Below the pieces are notes generated by a model. That model had not been told where the DNA came from. It made no database searches and saw nothing but the letters and a program-made list of their open reading frames with translations. From the NCBI GenBank assembly GCA_947454705.1, contig CANGKZ010000003.1, positions 1 through 64,000 on the forward strand: a stretch of 64,000 nucleotides of DNA, written 5' to 3'. This document shows, one piece after another, positions 7,826 to 17,852 of this stretch; position 1 is the first letter of the stretch; every line of letters starts with the position of its first letter. Source of the DNA: Verrucomicrobiota bacterium. GTDB taxonomy: Bacteria > Verrucomicrobiota > Verrucomicrobiia > Limisphaerales > UBA9464. The position numbers were made by a program, and so were the translations under genes.

Positions 7826-8530
7826 ATGTCCGCCGCCCCGCTACTCGAACTCCGCTCCGTTTCGAAGAGTTATCCCGGCCCCACCCCGGTCCCCGTGCTG
7901 CGGGGGGCCGCGTTGACCGTGGCCCCGGGGGAATCGGTGGCCATCGTCGGCCCGAGCGGATCCGGCAAGAGCACCCTGCTGAACCTGCTGGGAACGCTCG
8001 ATGCGCCGGATTCGGGCAGCGTGTGGTTCGAAGGACGCGACCTGACCGGGCTGTCCCCCAAGGAACTCGCCACACTGCGGAACCGCCGCATTGGGTTCAT
8101 TTTCCAGAATCACCACCTGCTGCCGCAATGCACCGTGCTGGAAAACGTCCTCGTACCCACCCTGGCCGCCCAACGCAGCGCTCCGCCGGAATCAGTGACC
8201 CGGGCGCGTGAGTTGCTGGACCGCGTCGGACTCGGACATCGCATCGACCACACCCCCGGCCGGCTCAGCGGGGGTGAACGCCAGCGAACCGCGGTGGTCC
8301 GCGCGTTGATCAACAATCCCGCGCTGCTGCTGGCCGATGAACCCACCGGGGCGCTGGACCGCGGAAGCGCCGGAGAGATCACCCGCCTTTTGACCGAACT
8401 GAACCAGACCGACGGACTTGCGCTCATCGTGGTCACCCACAGCGCCGAGCTCGCAGGCCGGATGGGACGTGCGGTGGAATTGCGCGACGGCCAGCTCTTC
8501 CCGCTGATTTCCACGGATTCACGTTCGTGA
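7826..8530 (+). CDS. ABC transporter ATP-binding protein, LolD/MacB type
   Basis: The nucleotide-binding subunit of an export or lipoprotein-release ABC system, 234 residues. Walker A is GPSGSGKST (residues 42-50). The signature is LSGGERQR and Walker B plus D-loop is LLLADEPTGALD. The sequence between Walker A and signature resembles the MacB/LolD/FtsE group. The permease gene starts 43 bases after its stop in the same direction, so the two form an operon. Substrate is unknown. LolCDE-type lipoprotein transport, MacB-type export and cell-wall-linked FtsEX-type functions all use this family. Confidence 0.9.
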   Translation: MSAAPLLELRSVSKSYPGPTPVPVLRGAALTVAPGESVAIVGPSGSGKSTLLNLLGTLDAPDSGSVWFEGRDLTGLSPKELATLRNRRIGFIFQNHHLLPQCTVLENVLVPTLAAQRSAPPESVTRARELLDRVGLGHRIDHTPGRLSGGERQRTAVVRALINNPALLLADEPTGALDRGSAGEITRLLTELNQTDGLALIVVTHSAELAGRMGRAVELRDGQLFPLISTDSRS

Positions 8531-8573
8531 TTTCGCCCTCAGGTTTCCGAACGGCCCCGACTCTCGCCACGCC

Positions 8574-11500
8574 ATGAATCTCCGCCTCCTCGCCCGACGA
8601 TCGTTTCGGTTTCATTTCCGAAGCCATCTCGGTGTGCTCGCCGGCGCGGCGCTCGCAGCGACCGTGTTGATCGGAGCCCTCGCGGTCGGGGATTCCGTTC
8701 AGCAAAGCCTCAAGATCAAAGCCTGGCAGCGCATCGGAGCCATCGCCGCCGCGATTCAGGGCGGCGATCGATTCTTCCGTTCCGAGTTGCTGTTCCGCGA
8801 GTACACCACCGCTGCGGTGTTGGACCTTCCGGGCACCATCACGCGACAGGACGGCACCGCGCGGGCCAACCGGGTTCACGTGCTCGGCATTCGACGCGAC
8901 TTCGGCAAGCTGTGGCAGAAGCCGTACGACAATCAAACGGTCACGGCGCGATCGGTGGAACTGGGGGACACCATCGCATCCCGTTCGCCGCTTACCTTGA
9001 TCACGGCGGATCGGTTCAACCCCACCAACGGATCCATCCACATCAGTCAGGCCCTCGCGCATCAGCTGAACGCCAAGGTCGGCGACGCCCTCGTGCTGCG
9101 GATTCACAAGCCCAGCGCCCTGTCGCGCGATGCGGTCATCACGCCGCGCGATGACCAATCCGTCGCGCTTCGGGTCACCGTCGGTGCAGTGCTTACCGAT
9201 GCCGCGGGCAATTTCAGCCTCGAAGCGGGGCAGTCCCCACCGATGAACGCGTTCATCGACCTCGATCAACTCGCGGTCGCGGCGGGAATTCCCAAGCGGG
9301 CGAACCTGCTGCTTTGGGAAGGCGCACGCTTGGCCAACAGCCAAGTCGTTGCACGCGGTCCAGCGACGAAGCGGAACTGGCACGACTGGTTCTCAGAAAC
9401 ACAAATGAGGCTCCACGTTTCCTCGATCAATTCGGGCGGAACCGGCGACAGCTTCATGATACGGATCCTCAGTTGGATCTCTGATCGAACATTCGAGAAT
9501 CGCGGCGAAGAGCGTTGGAAATTGGGTTCCGCCGCAAACGATCTCCCCGATGCTGGCCGCAGCCTGCAGAAGGACTGGTCGCTCGAGGACGCCGAACTTT
9601 CGGTGCGCAACGTCAACATCGCCCCGCGGCTGAGCGGCGGTGAGGCGGTTCCCAAATCGGTCGAACTCATCACCCGACGTATCTTTTTGGAGGCGCCCGC
9701 CGTTCGCGCCGCGTTGACCAACGACGGCGTCAGCAAACTTCCAACACCCACGCCGATCCTGACCTACCTGGTCAATTCGCTCAGCGTCGGCGATGCAATC
9801 GTGCCGTACTCAATGGTCACCGCAGCGGGTGCGCCGTACACACCGTCGGATCTGCGCGATGACGAAATCGTGGTGAACGAATGGCTGGCTTCGGACCTCA
9901 AGCTCAAGCCTGGCGATTCGTTGGCTGTGGCCTACTACCGGGTCGATGCCGGTACACAACTCGTCGAGCGCACCAACACCTTCCGCGTGCGTTCCATCGT
10001 GCCCCTGCGCGGACTGCATGCGGATCGAACGCTGATGCCGGAATTCCCCGGCCTCGCCAAGGCCGAGAGCACGCGCGATTGGGACGCGGGCTTCGATCTC
10101 ATCCACCCCATTCGCGACAAGGACGAAGCCTACTGGAAGCAATGGCGCGGCACTCCGAAGGCGTTCATCACCCTCGCCGCGGGACAGGCCATGTGGGGAA
10201 ATCGATTCGGAAATCTGACCGCCATCCGTTGGCCCTTGCCCACCCCTTCGGCAGCAGCGGGAGATCTCGCGGCGGACGTGAGCCGGCACGTGCGTTCAAA
10301 TCTCGATCCCGCCGAGGTCGGACTCCAATTCCGCGACATCCGCACTCCCGCCCTCGCCGCAGCAGAGACCGGCACCGGCAAGGAGTTCGGCGGGTTGATG
10401 ATCGGCTTCAGCTTCTTCCTCATCGTGTCGGCCCTGCTGCTCACCGCGATGCTCTTCAGCTTTTCCCTCGATCAACGGGCCGTCGAAATCGGCACCCTGC
10501 TCGCCATCGGCTGGCAGCCCAAGCAGGTGCGCCGGGTGCTGTTCCGCGAGGGGTTGATGATTTCCATTCTTGGTACGCTCATCGGAACCCTGGGCGGCAT
10601 CGGATACGCCCGCGGCGTGCTCTGGGGGCTCGGAACGCTGTGGCGCGATGCGGTGGCAGGTGCCGGACTGGAGTTTCACATCACCGGATCCACCCTCGCG
10701 ACCGGAGTCCTCAGCAGCATCGCGGTGGCGGCGTTGACGCTCGCGCTCGCGCTCCGACGCCAGACGCAGCGGCCCGCCCGCGAGCTGCTCAACGAAGGCT
10801 CCGCCGAACCCGTCTGGACCGATCCCTCCAAACGCTCGGCCTGGCCGCGTCGAATCGCATGGGTCTTCGGCCTCGGAAGCATCGGCATGGCCGGAGCTTC
10901 GATCGCCATGCACGATTCCAACCCGGAGACCTTCTTCAGCGCGGGTTCGCTCCTGTTGATCGCGCTCCTTCTCGGCGCCCGGGAATGGCTCGCGCGACCC
11001 GCCAGCCCATCGGCCTCCCCTCAGGCAATCACGCTTCGCGCGCTGTCGCTGCGTGGCATGACTCGCCGAAGCCGGCGTTCCCTCGGAACCCTTTCTCTGC
11101 TGGGCAGCGCGGCCTTCCTCATCGTCGCCGTGGCCACCAACCGCCTCGATGCACGACGCGACGCCACGCAGCGCAGCTCGGGCACTGGTGGATTCGCACT
11201 CTGGGCGGAGAGCTCCCTGCCCATCGTCCAGGACCTCAATGCGCGGAAGGGACAGGAATTCTACGGTCTCGATTCGCAGGCGTTGAAGGACGTGTCGTTC
11301 GTCCCGCTGCGCGTACGCGATGGCGACGAGGCGAGCTGCCTGAACCTGAACAAGGCGCAGCGTCCGCGACTGCTCGGGGTCAATCCGGAGCTCCTAGCGC
11401 AGCGCGGCGCCTTCACCTTCACCGGGCTCGCACCGGGAATCACGGTGACCAACGGCTGGCTGGCGCTGGGGCCGGCGTACCGGACCAATTCTGATAACAT

Positions 11501-12221
11501 CCCGGTTATCCCCGCCATCGGCGATGCCAACTCGCTTCAATGGGCGCTGCAGAAATCGCTGGGGGAAACCATCGATTACACCGATGAACGCGGTCGCCCA
11601 TTCCGGGTGCGCCTGGTGGGGGCGGTGGCCAACTCGGTGCTCCAGGGCAGCCTGATCATTTCCGAGGCCGACTTCACCCGCCACTTCGCCAACGAGGCCG
11701 GATTCCGGGCCCTGATGATCGATGCCCCGCCTGCGACGGCGGGAGCGCTCGCGGCGCAGCTCAGCCGGTCGATGCAGGACAACGGACTCGAAGTCACCAC
11801 GATGGCCGCGCGACTCGACCGCTTCAACGCAGTCCAAAACACGTACCTGAACACCTTCCAAATCCTCGGCGGCCTCGGTCTCCTGCTTGGCAGCGTCGGA
11901 CTCGGCGTGGTGGTGTCGCGCAATGTGTTTGAGCGACGCGGCGAACTCGCGGTGCTGCAGGCGATGGGATTCGAGGCGTCGGTGCTGCGTCGATTCGTGC
12001 TCGTCGAGCACGGCGCACTGCTGACCTTCGGATTGGGCATCGGAGCGGTGGCCGCACTGATCACCGTGTTGCCGGCGCTGCTGACCCCGGGTTCGGAATT
12101 CCCGTGGGGATCCCTGGCCCTCACGCTCGGCATCGTCGCGGTCAATGGCCTCGCCTGGACCTGGGGCGCTACCCGTCGCTCCCTTCGCAAACCCCTGCTC
12201 GATTCGCTCAAAGCCCTCTGA
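8574..12221 (+). CDS. FtsX-like ABC transporter permease, large duplicated form
   Basis: A 1215-residue inner-membrane protein, the partner of the preceding ATPase. There is one N-terminal membrane helix (about residues 20-42) followed by a large extracytoplasmic region to about residue 600. A first FtsX core then begins around GLMIGFSFFLIVSALLLTAM and carries the cytoplasmic coupling segment RAVEIGTLLAIGW. After a middle pair of helices and a second extracytoplasmic region, a last FtsX core near residue 1095 has the matching coupling segment RGELAVLQAMGF. The protein is therefore two FtsX halves in one chain, longer than LolC/MacB (about 400-650). It probably works as a single-chain permease. 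Confidence 0.88.
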   Translation: MNLRLLARRSFRFHFRSHLGVLAGAALAATVLIGALAVGDSVQQSLKIKAWQRIGAIAAAIQGGDRFFRSELLFREYTTAAVLDLPGTITRQDGTARANRVHVLGIRRDFGKLWQKPYDNQTVTARSVELGDTIASRSPLTLITADRFNPTNGSIHISQALAHQLNAKVGDALVLRIHKPSALSRDAVITPRDDQSVALRVTVGAVLTDAAGNFSLEAGQSPPMNAFIDLDQLAVAAGIPKRANLLLWEGARLANSQVVARGPATKRNWHDWFSETQMRLHVSSINSGGTGDSFMIRILSWISDRTFENRGEERWKLGSAANDLPDAGRSLQKDWSLEDAELSVRNVNIAPRLSGGEAVPKSVELITRRIFLEAPAVRAALTNDGVSKLPTPTPILTYLVNSLSVGDAIVPYSMVTAAGAPYTPSDLRDDEIVVNEWLASDLKLKPGDSLAVAYYRVDAGTQLVERTNTFRVRSIVPLRGLHADRTLMPEFPGLAKAESTRDWDAGFDLIHPIRDKDEAYWKQWRGTPKAFITLAAGQAMWGNRFGNLTAIRWPLPTPSAAAGDLAADVSRHVRSNLDPAEVGLQFRDIRTPALAAAETGTGKEFGGLMIGFSFFLIVSALLLTAMLFSFSLDQRAVEIGTLLAIGWQPKQVRRVLFREGLMISILGTLIGTLGGIGYARGVLWGLGTLWRDAVAGAGLEFHITGSTLATGVLSSIAVAALTLALALRRQTQRPARELLNEGSAEPVWTDPSKRSAWPRRIAWVFGLGSIGMAGASIAMHDSNPETFFSAGSLLLIALLLGAREWLARPASPSASPQAITLRALSLRGMTRRSRRSLGTLSLLGSAAFLIVAVATNRLDARRDATQRSSGTGGFALWAESSLPIVQDLNARKGQEFYGLDSQALKDVSFVPLRVRDGDEASCLNLNKAQRPRLLGVNPELLAQRGAFTFTGLAPGITVTNGWLALGPAYRTNSDNIPVIPAIGDANSLQWALQKSLGETIDYTDERGRPFRVRLVGAVANSVLQGSLIISEADFTRHFANEAGFRALMIDAPPATAGALAAQLSRSMQDNGLEVTTMAARLDRFNAVQNTYLNTFQILGGLGLLLGSVGLGVVVSRNVFERRGELAVLQAMGFEASVLRRFVLVEHGALLTFGLGIGAVAALITVLPALLTPGSEFPWGSLALTLGIVAVNGLAWTWGATRRSLRKPLLDSLKAL

Positions 12222-12242
12222 TCGAGTTCCACGGCTCTCTCA

Positions 12243-12283
12243 TTCCTAGTTTTTAATTTTTAAATCCTAATTTTTAATTTTCA
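12243..12283. repeat. AT-rich direct-repeat tract in a spacer
   Basis: A short AT-rich tract with repeated TTTTTAATTTT units sits in the 68-base spacer between the permease and the sugar-isomerase gene, ending just before the next start codon. It contrasts strongly with the surrounding GC-rich sequence. It could hold a promoter for the downstream gene, or be a small dispersed repeat. No single -35/-10 pair can be defended. Confidence 0.45.
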
Positions 12284-12289
12284 CGGCCC

Positions 12290-13105
12290 ATGCGTTTCAC
12301 CATTTGCAGCGAGATCTTCAAGGAATGGCCCCTGCCCAAGGCCTTCGCGTATGCGCGCGAGGCGGGCTATGAGGCGATGGAAATAGCGCCGTTCACGCTC
12401 GCGCCTCTGGTGACCGCGGTGAATGCGGAGCGTCGACGCGAGATCCGCCGCATGGCCGGAGATGCCGGCATCGCGATTTCCGGAATCCACTGGGTGCTCG
12501 CCTACACCGAGGGCATGCACGTGAATCATCCCGATGCCGCCCAGCGCGGAAAGGCGCGCGATTACCTCGCCGCCGCCGTGGACTTCTGCGCCGACCTCGG
12601 AGGCACCCACCTCATTTTTGGTTCACCGCAACGGCGCAACATTCAGCCGGGCGATCCATTTGAACTCGCGGCCGACCGCACCCTGGAAACCTTCCGACTT
12701 CCCACCCGCGTGGCCGAAGACCGCGGCGTGACGATTTGCATGGAACCGCTCTCGCCGACGGAGACGAACTTCCTCAACACGGCGGCCGACACCATCGCCC
12801 TCGCGCGCCGCATGGAATCGCCTGCGTTCAAGATCATGCTCGATGTGAAGGCGATGCTTTCGGAATCCACGCCGTTGCCCAACATCGTGAGGGCGTCCAA
12901 GGGCGATTTCGCGTATTTCCACGCCAACGACAAGAACCTGAAGGGCCCTGGATTCGGCGAGGTGGATTTCAAGCCGATCGCCGAAGTGCTGCGCGAAGTG
13001 GGCTACGACGGCCACGTGTCGGTCGAAGTGTTCAACTTCGATGAAGGCCCCGAAGTCATCGCCACCAAGAGCCGTGAAACGTTGCGCGCGGCGTTCGGGG
13101 AGTGA
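12290..13105 (+). CDS. Sugar phosphate isomerase/epimerase, TIM-barrel family
   Basis: A 271-residue protein of the xylose-isomerase-like/AP-endonuclease-2 fold. It begins directly with the first beta strand (MRFTICSEIF). The metal-site segments typical of the family are visible: Glu in CMEPLSP after strand 5, Asp in IMLDVKAML, the FAYFHANDKN segment near strand 7, and Glu in VSVEVFNF near the end. Family members act on sugars, inositols or hydroxypyruvate, often as epimerases or isomerases, with a bound divalent metal. The exact substrate is unknown and the neighbours do not decide it. Its 3' end is followed by element A2. Confidence 0.85.
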   Translation: MRFTICSEIFKEWPLPKAFAYAREAGYEAMEIAPFTLAPLVTAVNAERRREIRRMAGDAGIAISGIHWVLAYTEGMHVNHPDAAQRGKARDYLAAAVDFCADLGGTHLIFGSPQRRNIQPGDPFELAADRTLETFRLPTRVAEDRGVTICMEPLSPTETNFLNTAADTIALARRMESPAFKIMLDVKAMLSESTPLPNIVRASKGDFAYFHANDKNLKGPGFGEVDFKPIAEVLREVGYDGHVSVEVFNFDEGPEVIATKSRETLRAAFGE

Positions 13106-13115
13106 CGTGGGGAGA

Positions 13116-13362
13116 GGTTGAAGGGTTGAAACGTTGAAGGGTTGAAGGGGGAAGTAGGGTTCCACCCACACGTTTGGAGTACCGCGTTTACGCGGCTCTG
13201 ATGTTGGACTTCGAACTCAGCGGAGGTTTGAAATCCAATCCCATCGAGGCCTTCACACGCACCTTCCCGAACCGTCTGAAGACGGAACTCCAAACGGATG
13301 AGGGAAACTTCGCGTGAGTCGACGGATTCCCCTTCAACTCTTCAACCCTTCAACCTTTTAAC
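13116..13362. repeat. REPIN-like element A2 (paired inverted hairpin modules)
   Basis: Second full copy of the A element, inverted relative to A1, again between two convergent genes. Outer ends are GGTTGAAGGG tandems (13116-13150) and CCCTTCAAC tandems (13330-13362). REP-a forward lies at 13171-13200 with a perfect CCGCGT-TT-ACGCGG hairpin (13182-13195). REP-b reversed lies at 13267-13296 with a perfect CCGTCT-GA-AGACGG hairpin (13272-13285). The two modules face each other, so GTTTGGAGT and ACTCCAAAC form a longer inverted repeat about 125 bases apart. The RND gene stop is only nine bases beyond the end. Confidence 0.78.
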
Positions 13363-13370
13363 TGGCGCCC

Positions 13371-16300
13371 CTACGCCTTGGCCTTCCTCCAAAAGATCCC
13401 CTTCCCCCAGTCATCAAAGATCGCGTAGCTGACCGGGGTGACCAGCAGGGTGAGAAGCAGGCAGAGCATCTGGCCACCGATGATGACCTTGGCCATGGAG
13501 GCGCGACCACCAGCGCCCGGACCCTGACCGAGGGCGATGGGAATCATCGAAACCACCAGCAGCATGGTGGTCATGAGAATCGGACGCAGACGCACCTGAT
13601 TTGCCTTCAGGATGGCCTCCTCGCGTGGCACGCCCGCGGCGCGCAGCGTGTTGGTGTAGTCCACCTGAAGGATGCCGTTTTTCTTCACAATGCCGACCAG
13701 CATGAACAGTCCGAAGATGGCGAAGAAATTCAGCTGTTCACCAAGCAGAAGCATCCAACCGAGCGCAAACGGAAGCGCGAGCGGCACCGCCAGCATGATG
13801 GCGATGGGATGAACGAAGTGCTCAAACTGCGCCGCCAAAATCATGTACATGAACAGCACCGCAGCGAGGAAGGCGTAGAGGAAGTTCTGCAGCGTTTCCT
13901 GGAGCTGCTTGGCGCGTCCCACGAACACCACCGAGTACTCCGGCGGCAGGTTCATCTCGCGCACCTGCTCTTCCACGAATCGCATGCCTTCACCCAGCGC
14001 GTAGTTGGGCGCAAGGTTGGACTGAATGGTCACGCGACGCTGACGCTGGAAGCGATCGATCTGATTCGGTCCACGCGCCTCGTCCAATCGGACAAAGTTT
14101 GAAAGCTGAACCAGTTCGCCCGCAGCTGCCCCGTTCACCGGCGCGGCTCGAAGCATGATCTGCCCCACGGCTTCGCTCGTGGCCCGGTCGGGATGTTCGG
14201 CGCGAATCCATACGTCGTATTGATCATCGGCCTCCTTGAACGTGCCCACGATCTGACCGCCCACCAGCGTGCGCAACGCCGAGGCGATGTCGTCCACGCG
14301 CAATCCAAACTGGCTCGCCTTCTCGCGGTCGATGTGGACCTGCACCTCGGGCTTGCGATTCGCGAGCGTGGTGTCCACGTCGGCCAGACCCGGATTGGTC
14401 CGCAGCCGGTTGACGATCTGCTCGGAGTATTCGGTGAGCCGCGCCAGATCGGGTCCGACGAGATTGAAGGACAGATCCCCGTTGCGTCCGCCGCCGCCGA
14501 GCGCGCCGATGCGCTGCACGGCCGAGCGGACATCGGGATAGCGGGCCAGCACGCGTCGGGCATCGCGCATCACTTCATCCTGCGACCACGTGCGGCTCTT
14601 GCCCATCAGCTGACTGGTCCGGCTGCCCAGATCGGGAAGACGACAGTAGATGGTGCCGAGGGTCACGTCGCCCTCACCCTTGCCGATGCGGCCGCTGGTG
14701 GGGCCGATCGTGATCATGGTGTCGGACACCGCCGCCACCCCGCCGATCCGGAAGGCCTTCAGCTCGTTTTCAATTTCGGTACAAATCTCCAGCGTCCGCT
14801 TCAGCGTGGTGCCCTCGGGGGTCTGGATGGAAATCTCGAACTCGCTGGAGTCATCGAGCGGGAAGAAGGCGAACCGGCTTGCCGGAATGAGCCAGTACAG
14901 CGAGGCCACGCAGGCGGCGCAGACCAGCATCACGAGGGCGCGGTGACCAAGGCTCCAGGCGAGAATGTCGCCGTATTTCCGGGCCAACCAGCGCATGAGG
15001 GGTCCGCCGTGGGCCTTGCGCTCGCGTGCGACAGGATCGGCCGTGTGCTTGAGAAAGCGCGACGCCAGCATCGGCGTGAGGGTGAAGCTGACGAACAGCG
15101 AGACCAGGATGGCGAAGGCCACCGTCCATCCGTAGCTGGAGAAGAAGAGACCGGTGCGGCCCTTCATGAAGGCCAGCGGAACGAAGATGACCACCAGCGA
15201 CAGCGTTGTGGCCACCACGGCGAGGGCGATTTCCCGCGTGCCCTCAAGCGCCGCCTCAAATGCGGAACAGGCCCGTTCTTCCATCACGCGATGGATGTTT
15301 TCCAACACCACGATGGCGTCATCGATGACCACGCCCACCGCGAAGGTGAGACCGAGCATGGTGGAATTGTTGAGCGTGAAGCCCATCCACTTCATCAGCG
15401 CGAACGTGGCCACCACGCTGACCGGAATCGCAATGCTCGCGATCACGGTGCCGCGCCAGTCGTGCAGGAAGAGGAACACAGTGATCGCCACGAGCACCAT
15501 GCCGAGGACGAGGTGAAAGGAGACCTCGTCGAGATTGCGAAGGATGAACCGCGATTGGTCGCGAACGATGTCGTAGTGGAAGTCCTGCGGCAGCGTGGGA
15601 CGCAATTGCTCCAGGCGCTGCTTGAGCGCGGCGATGAGCTTCACCGAATTGGATCCACTCTGCTTGCGGATCACCAGCGTGACGGTGTTGGCGCCGTCGT
15701 ACTGCGACACGGTGCGGGGCTCCTCGACGCCGTCGGAGATGGAGGCGATTTGTTCGAGGTAGATTGGTTGTCCGCCGGAATTTGCGACGATGAGGCGGTT
15801 GAAGTCCCGCACCTTCTCCATGCGGCCGAGGGTTCGCACCACGAGTTCGCGGGCGCCTTGGTCCATGCGGCCACCGGGGACTTCCACGTTCTGCGCAGCC
15901 AGCGCCGCACGCACTTCCTCGATGGTGAGATTGAACTCACGCAGGCGATCCGTATCCACGGCGATCTGCACCGCCCGGGTGCGTCCGCCAATGAGGCTGA
16001 TGGCGCCGACTTCGGGAACCGTTTCCAGATTTTGCTTCAGCTGCTTGTCGGTGATGTAGGTGATTTCCTTCAGGTCGCGCGGCGCGCTGACCGCGACGGC
16101 GAGCACCGGGGTCGCATCGACCTCGAACTTGTCGATGATGGGCGGATCGATTCCGACGGGCAGGCGCGCGAGGATGGAATTCACCTTGTCGCGAACGTCC
16201 TGCGCGGCGAGGTCGCGATTCCGGTCGAGCAGAAATCCGGCGGTGACCTGCGACACGCCTTCGCGGCTGGACGAGCTCAACTCATCGAGTCCTTCCACCG

Positions 16301-16589
16301 TGTTGATGATTTCCTCGATGGGGCGCGTGACCGAGGTCTCCACTTCCTCGGGCGACGCGCCGCGGAAGGTGGTGGTGACGGTGATGATGGGGAGCTCGAC
16401 GTTGGGAACCTGATCCACGCCGAGATCGCGGAAGGCAGCGATGCCAACGATGAGCAGCAGCAGATTCAGCATCGTCGCGAACACCGGGCGACGAATGCAA
16501 AGATCGGCGAGGCCGAGTCCCGGAGCGGGACCTGGGGAAGCGGGGTTCGACGGGTTTGCGCGACCCGAACCTGAAACCGGAGCGCTCAT
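13371..16589 (-). CDS. RND efflux pump, AcrB/MdtB-type inner-membrane transporter
   Basis: Proton-driven tripartite efflux transporter of 1072 residues, the usual size of hydrophobe/amphiphile efflux pumps. The first transmembrane helix follows a cytoplasmic leader and contains RPVFATMLNLLLLIVG. The first large periplasmic loop begins near QVPNVELPIITVTT. The TM4 proton-relay segment carries the paired aspartates in GVVIDDAIVVLENIHR. The second half shows LPPEYSVVFVG and the matching transmembrane bundle ending near the C-terminus. Its ATG overlaps the adaptor stop by four bases (ATGA). No outer-membrane TolC-type factor is nearby, so one from elsewhere would be needed. Substrate unknown. Confidence 0.93.
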   Translation of the reverse strand: MSAPVSGSGRANPSNPASPGPAPGLGLADLCIRRPVFATMLNLLLLIVGIAAFRDLGVDQVPNVELPIITVTTTFRGASPEEVETSVTRPIEEIINTVEGLDELSSSSREGVSQVTAGFLLDRNRDLAAQDVRDKVNSILARLPVGIDPPIIDKFEVDATPVLAVAVSAPRDLKEITYITDKQLKQNLETVPEVGAISLIGGRTRAVQIAVDTDRLREFNLTIEEVRAALAAQNVEVPGGRMDQGARELVVRTLGRMEKVRDFNRLIVANSGGQPIYLEQIASISDGVEEPRTVSQYDGANTVTLVIRKQSGSNSVKLIAALKQRLEQLRPTLPQDFHYDIVRDQSRFILRNLDEVSFHLVLGMVLVAITVFLFLHDWRGTVIASIAIPVSVVATFALMKWMGFTLNNSTMLGLTFAVGVVIDDAIVVLENIHRVMEERACSAFEAALEGTREIALAVVATTLSLVVIFVPLAFMKGRTGLFFSSYGWTVAFAILVSLFVSFTLTPMLASRFLKHTADPVARERKAHGGPLMRWLARKYGDILAWSLGHRALVMLVCAACVASLYWLIPASRFAFFPLDDSSEFEISIQTPEGTTLKRTLEICTEIENELKAFRIGGVAAVSDTMITIGPTSGRIGKGEGDVTLGTIYCRLPDLGSRTSQLMGKSRTWSQDEVMRDARRVLARYPDVRSAVQRIGALGGGGRNGDLSFNLVGPDLARLTEYSEQIVNRLRTNPGLADVDTTLANRKPEVQVHIDREKASQFGLRVDDIASALRTLVGGQIVGTFKEADDQYDVWIRAEHPDRATSEAVGQIMLRAAPVNGAAAGELVQLSNFVRLDEARGPNQIDRFQRQRRVTIQSNLAPNYALGEGMRFVEEQVREMNLPPEYSVVFVGRAKQLQETLQNFLYAFLAAVLFMYMILAAQFEHFVHPIAIMLAVPLALPFALGWMLLLGEQLNFFAIFGLFMLVGIVKKNGILQVDYTNTLRAAGVPREEAILKANQVRLRPILMTTMLLVVSMIPIALGQGPGAGGRASMAKVIIGGQMLCLLLTLLVTPVSYAIFDDWGKGIFWRKAKA

Positions 16590-17707
16590 TTCGGGCGGGA
16601 TTCTGGTTGGGCCCGGGAAGCGGAAGACGCGCGAATCTCAACCTGTCGACCTTCGGCGAGCCGCGATTGACCGCTGGTGGCCACCTTCTGTCCGGGCTTC
16701 AACCCTTCGAGCACCACCTGGCGGGTTCCATAAATTCGCCCGAGTTTTACGGTCACCGGTTTGGCGATGTCGTTCTCGATTACGAACACGCGGGAAACTC
16801 CGGACAACGCGATGGGGGCTTCGACCGGAATGACGGTCTGGGGCACGTTGCGTTCCAAAATCAGTTCACCCCGGGCAAACGTGTTGGCCTTCAGTTTCCG
16901 ATCGGCATTGGGCACCAGCGCACCGAAGGCGAAGGCACGGGTGCCAGTGTTGATTTGAGGGGAAATCAGAAACACACGACCGGTGAAGGGCTGTCCCGGG
17001 AAGGCATCCACGGTGAACACCACCTCCTGATCGCGAACGACCTGCCCCGCGTAGGCCTCGGGGGCCTGCACGATGTATTTCAGCACGGCGTCGTTCACGA
17101 TTCGGAACATGGGCTTGCCCGGGGTCATGAAATCGCCGCGGGAGGCAATGCGGTCGGCCACCGCTCCATCGAAGGGAGCCCGGACGTGAGAATGAGCGAG
17201 ATTCAACGCGGCCACCTGCTGGGCGGCCTCGGAGGAAGCCAGGGCGCCCCGGGCGGAATCGGCGGCGGCGCGCGCGGCATCAATCGCAGAGGGCGATGCG
17301 ACCCCGCTGCGCTCGAGTTCGAGCTGACGGACCAGTTCGCGCTCGGCGTTGACGGACGCGGCCCGGTTCACCGCCTGCTCCGCCTCGGCTTGTCGGGCCA
17401 GGGCGGCGTAGGTTTCGGTGTCGATTTGGGCAATTTCCTGTCCCTCCACCACACGGTCGCCGAACTCCACTGCGGTCTTCTGCACCACGCCCTGCACCTG
17501 CGCGGCCACGTTGGCCTCGTCCTTGGCGAAGAGCGTTCCCACCACCGGGAGCGTGCGATCCAGCAGGGCCTTCTCGACCGGCGCCACGGTGATAACCACA
17601 CGCGCGGGCGTCGCCGGTTTGGCCGGTGCGGCGGAATTCGGGCGTTCGCAGCCGGAAAGCAGCGCAAAACCCATCAAGAGCGGGAGGCAGTGATTACAAA
17701 AACTCAT
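16586..17707 (-). CDS. RND efflux periplasmic adaptor (HlyD/MFP family) lipoprotein
   Basis: Membrane-fusion protein that couples the RND pump to an outer-membrane channel, 373 residues. The ATG at 17707 gives a lipoprotein signal ending LLSGC with Cys20. The lipoyl/barrel-sandwich half is seen around GTLFAKDEANVAAQVQG and the second half around HSHVRAPFDGAV. Between them lies a short Ala/Glu-rich helical hairpin (about residues 95-165). The beta-barrel and membrane-proximal domains follow. An upstream in-frame extension of 196 residues is out of keeping with the family and runs through the ftsK gene. The adaptor and pump overlap and form an operon. Confidence 0.9.
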   Translation of the reverse strand: MSFCNHCLPLLMGFALLSGCERPNSAAPAKPATPARVVITVAPVEKALLDRTLPVVGTLFAKDEANVAAQVQGVVQKTAVEFGDRVVEGQEIAQIDTETYAALARQAEAEQAVNRAASVNAERELVRQLELERSGVASPSAIDAARAAADSARGALASSEAAQQVAALNLAHSHVRAPFDGAVADRIASRGDFMTPGKPMFRIVNDAVLKYIVQAPEAYAGQVVRDQEVVFTVDAFPGQPFTGRVFLISPQINTGTRAFAFGALVPNADRKLKANTFARGELILERNVPQTVIPVEAPIALSGVSRVFVIENDIAKPVTVKLGRIYGTRQVVLEGLKPGQKVATSGQSRLAEGRQVEIRASSASRAQPESRPK

Positions 17708-17852
17708 CGAGCGGTCTGGAGATCGGACACCGTGATGCGACGGCGGAGCAAATGGAAACTTCAATTCAATCCGCCCCCTTCGATTCGCAACCCCCGGGTT
17801 CAATGCCGCAAACGGCTTGCATCCAAGCGGGGTGCGGTCGGTAATCGACGGC

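Noticed and set aside
14193-16574. A 793-codon open frame on the plus strand opposite the RND pump
   Set aside because: This is a codon shadow of the RND gene. Its translation is His/Gly/Arg-rich without any motif, and the RND gene is complete on the minus strand.
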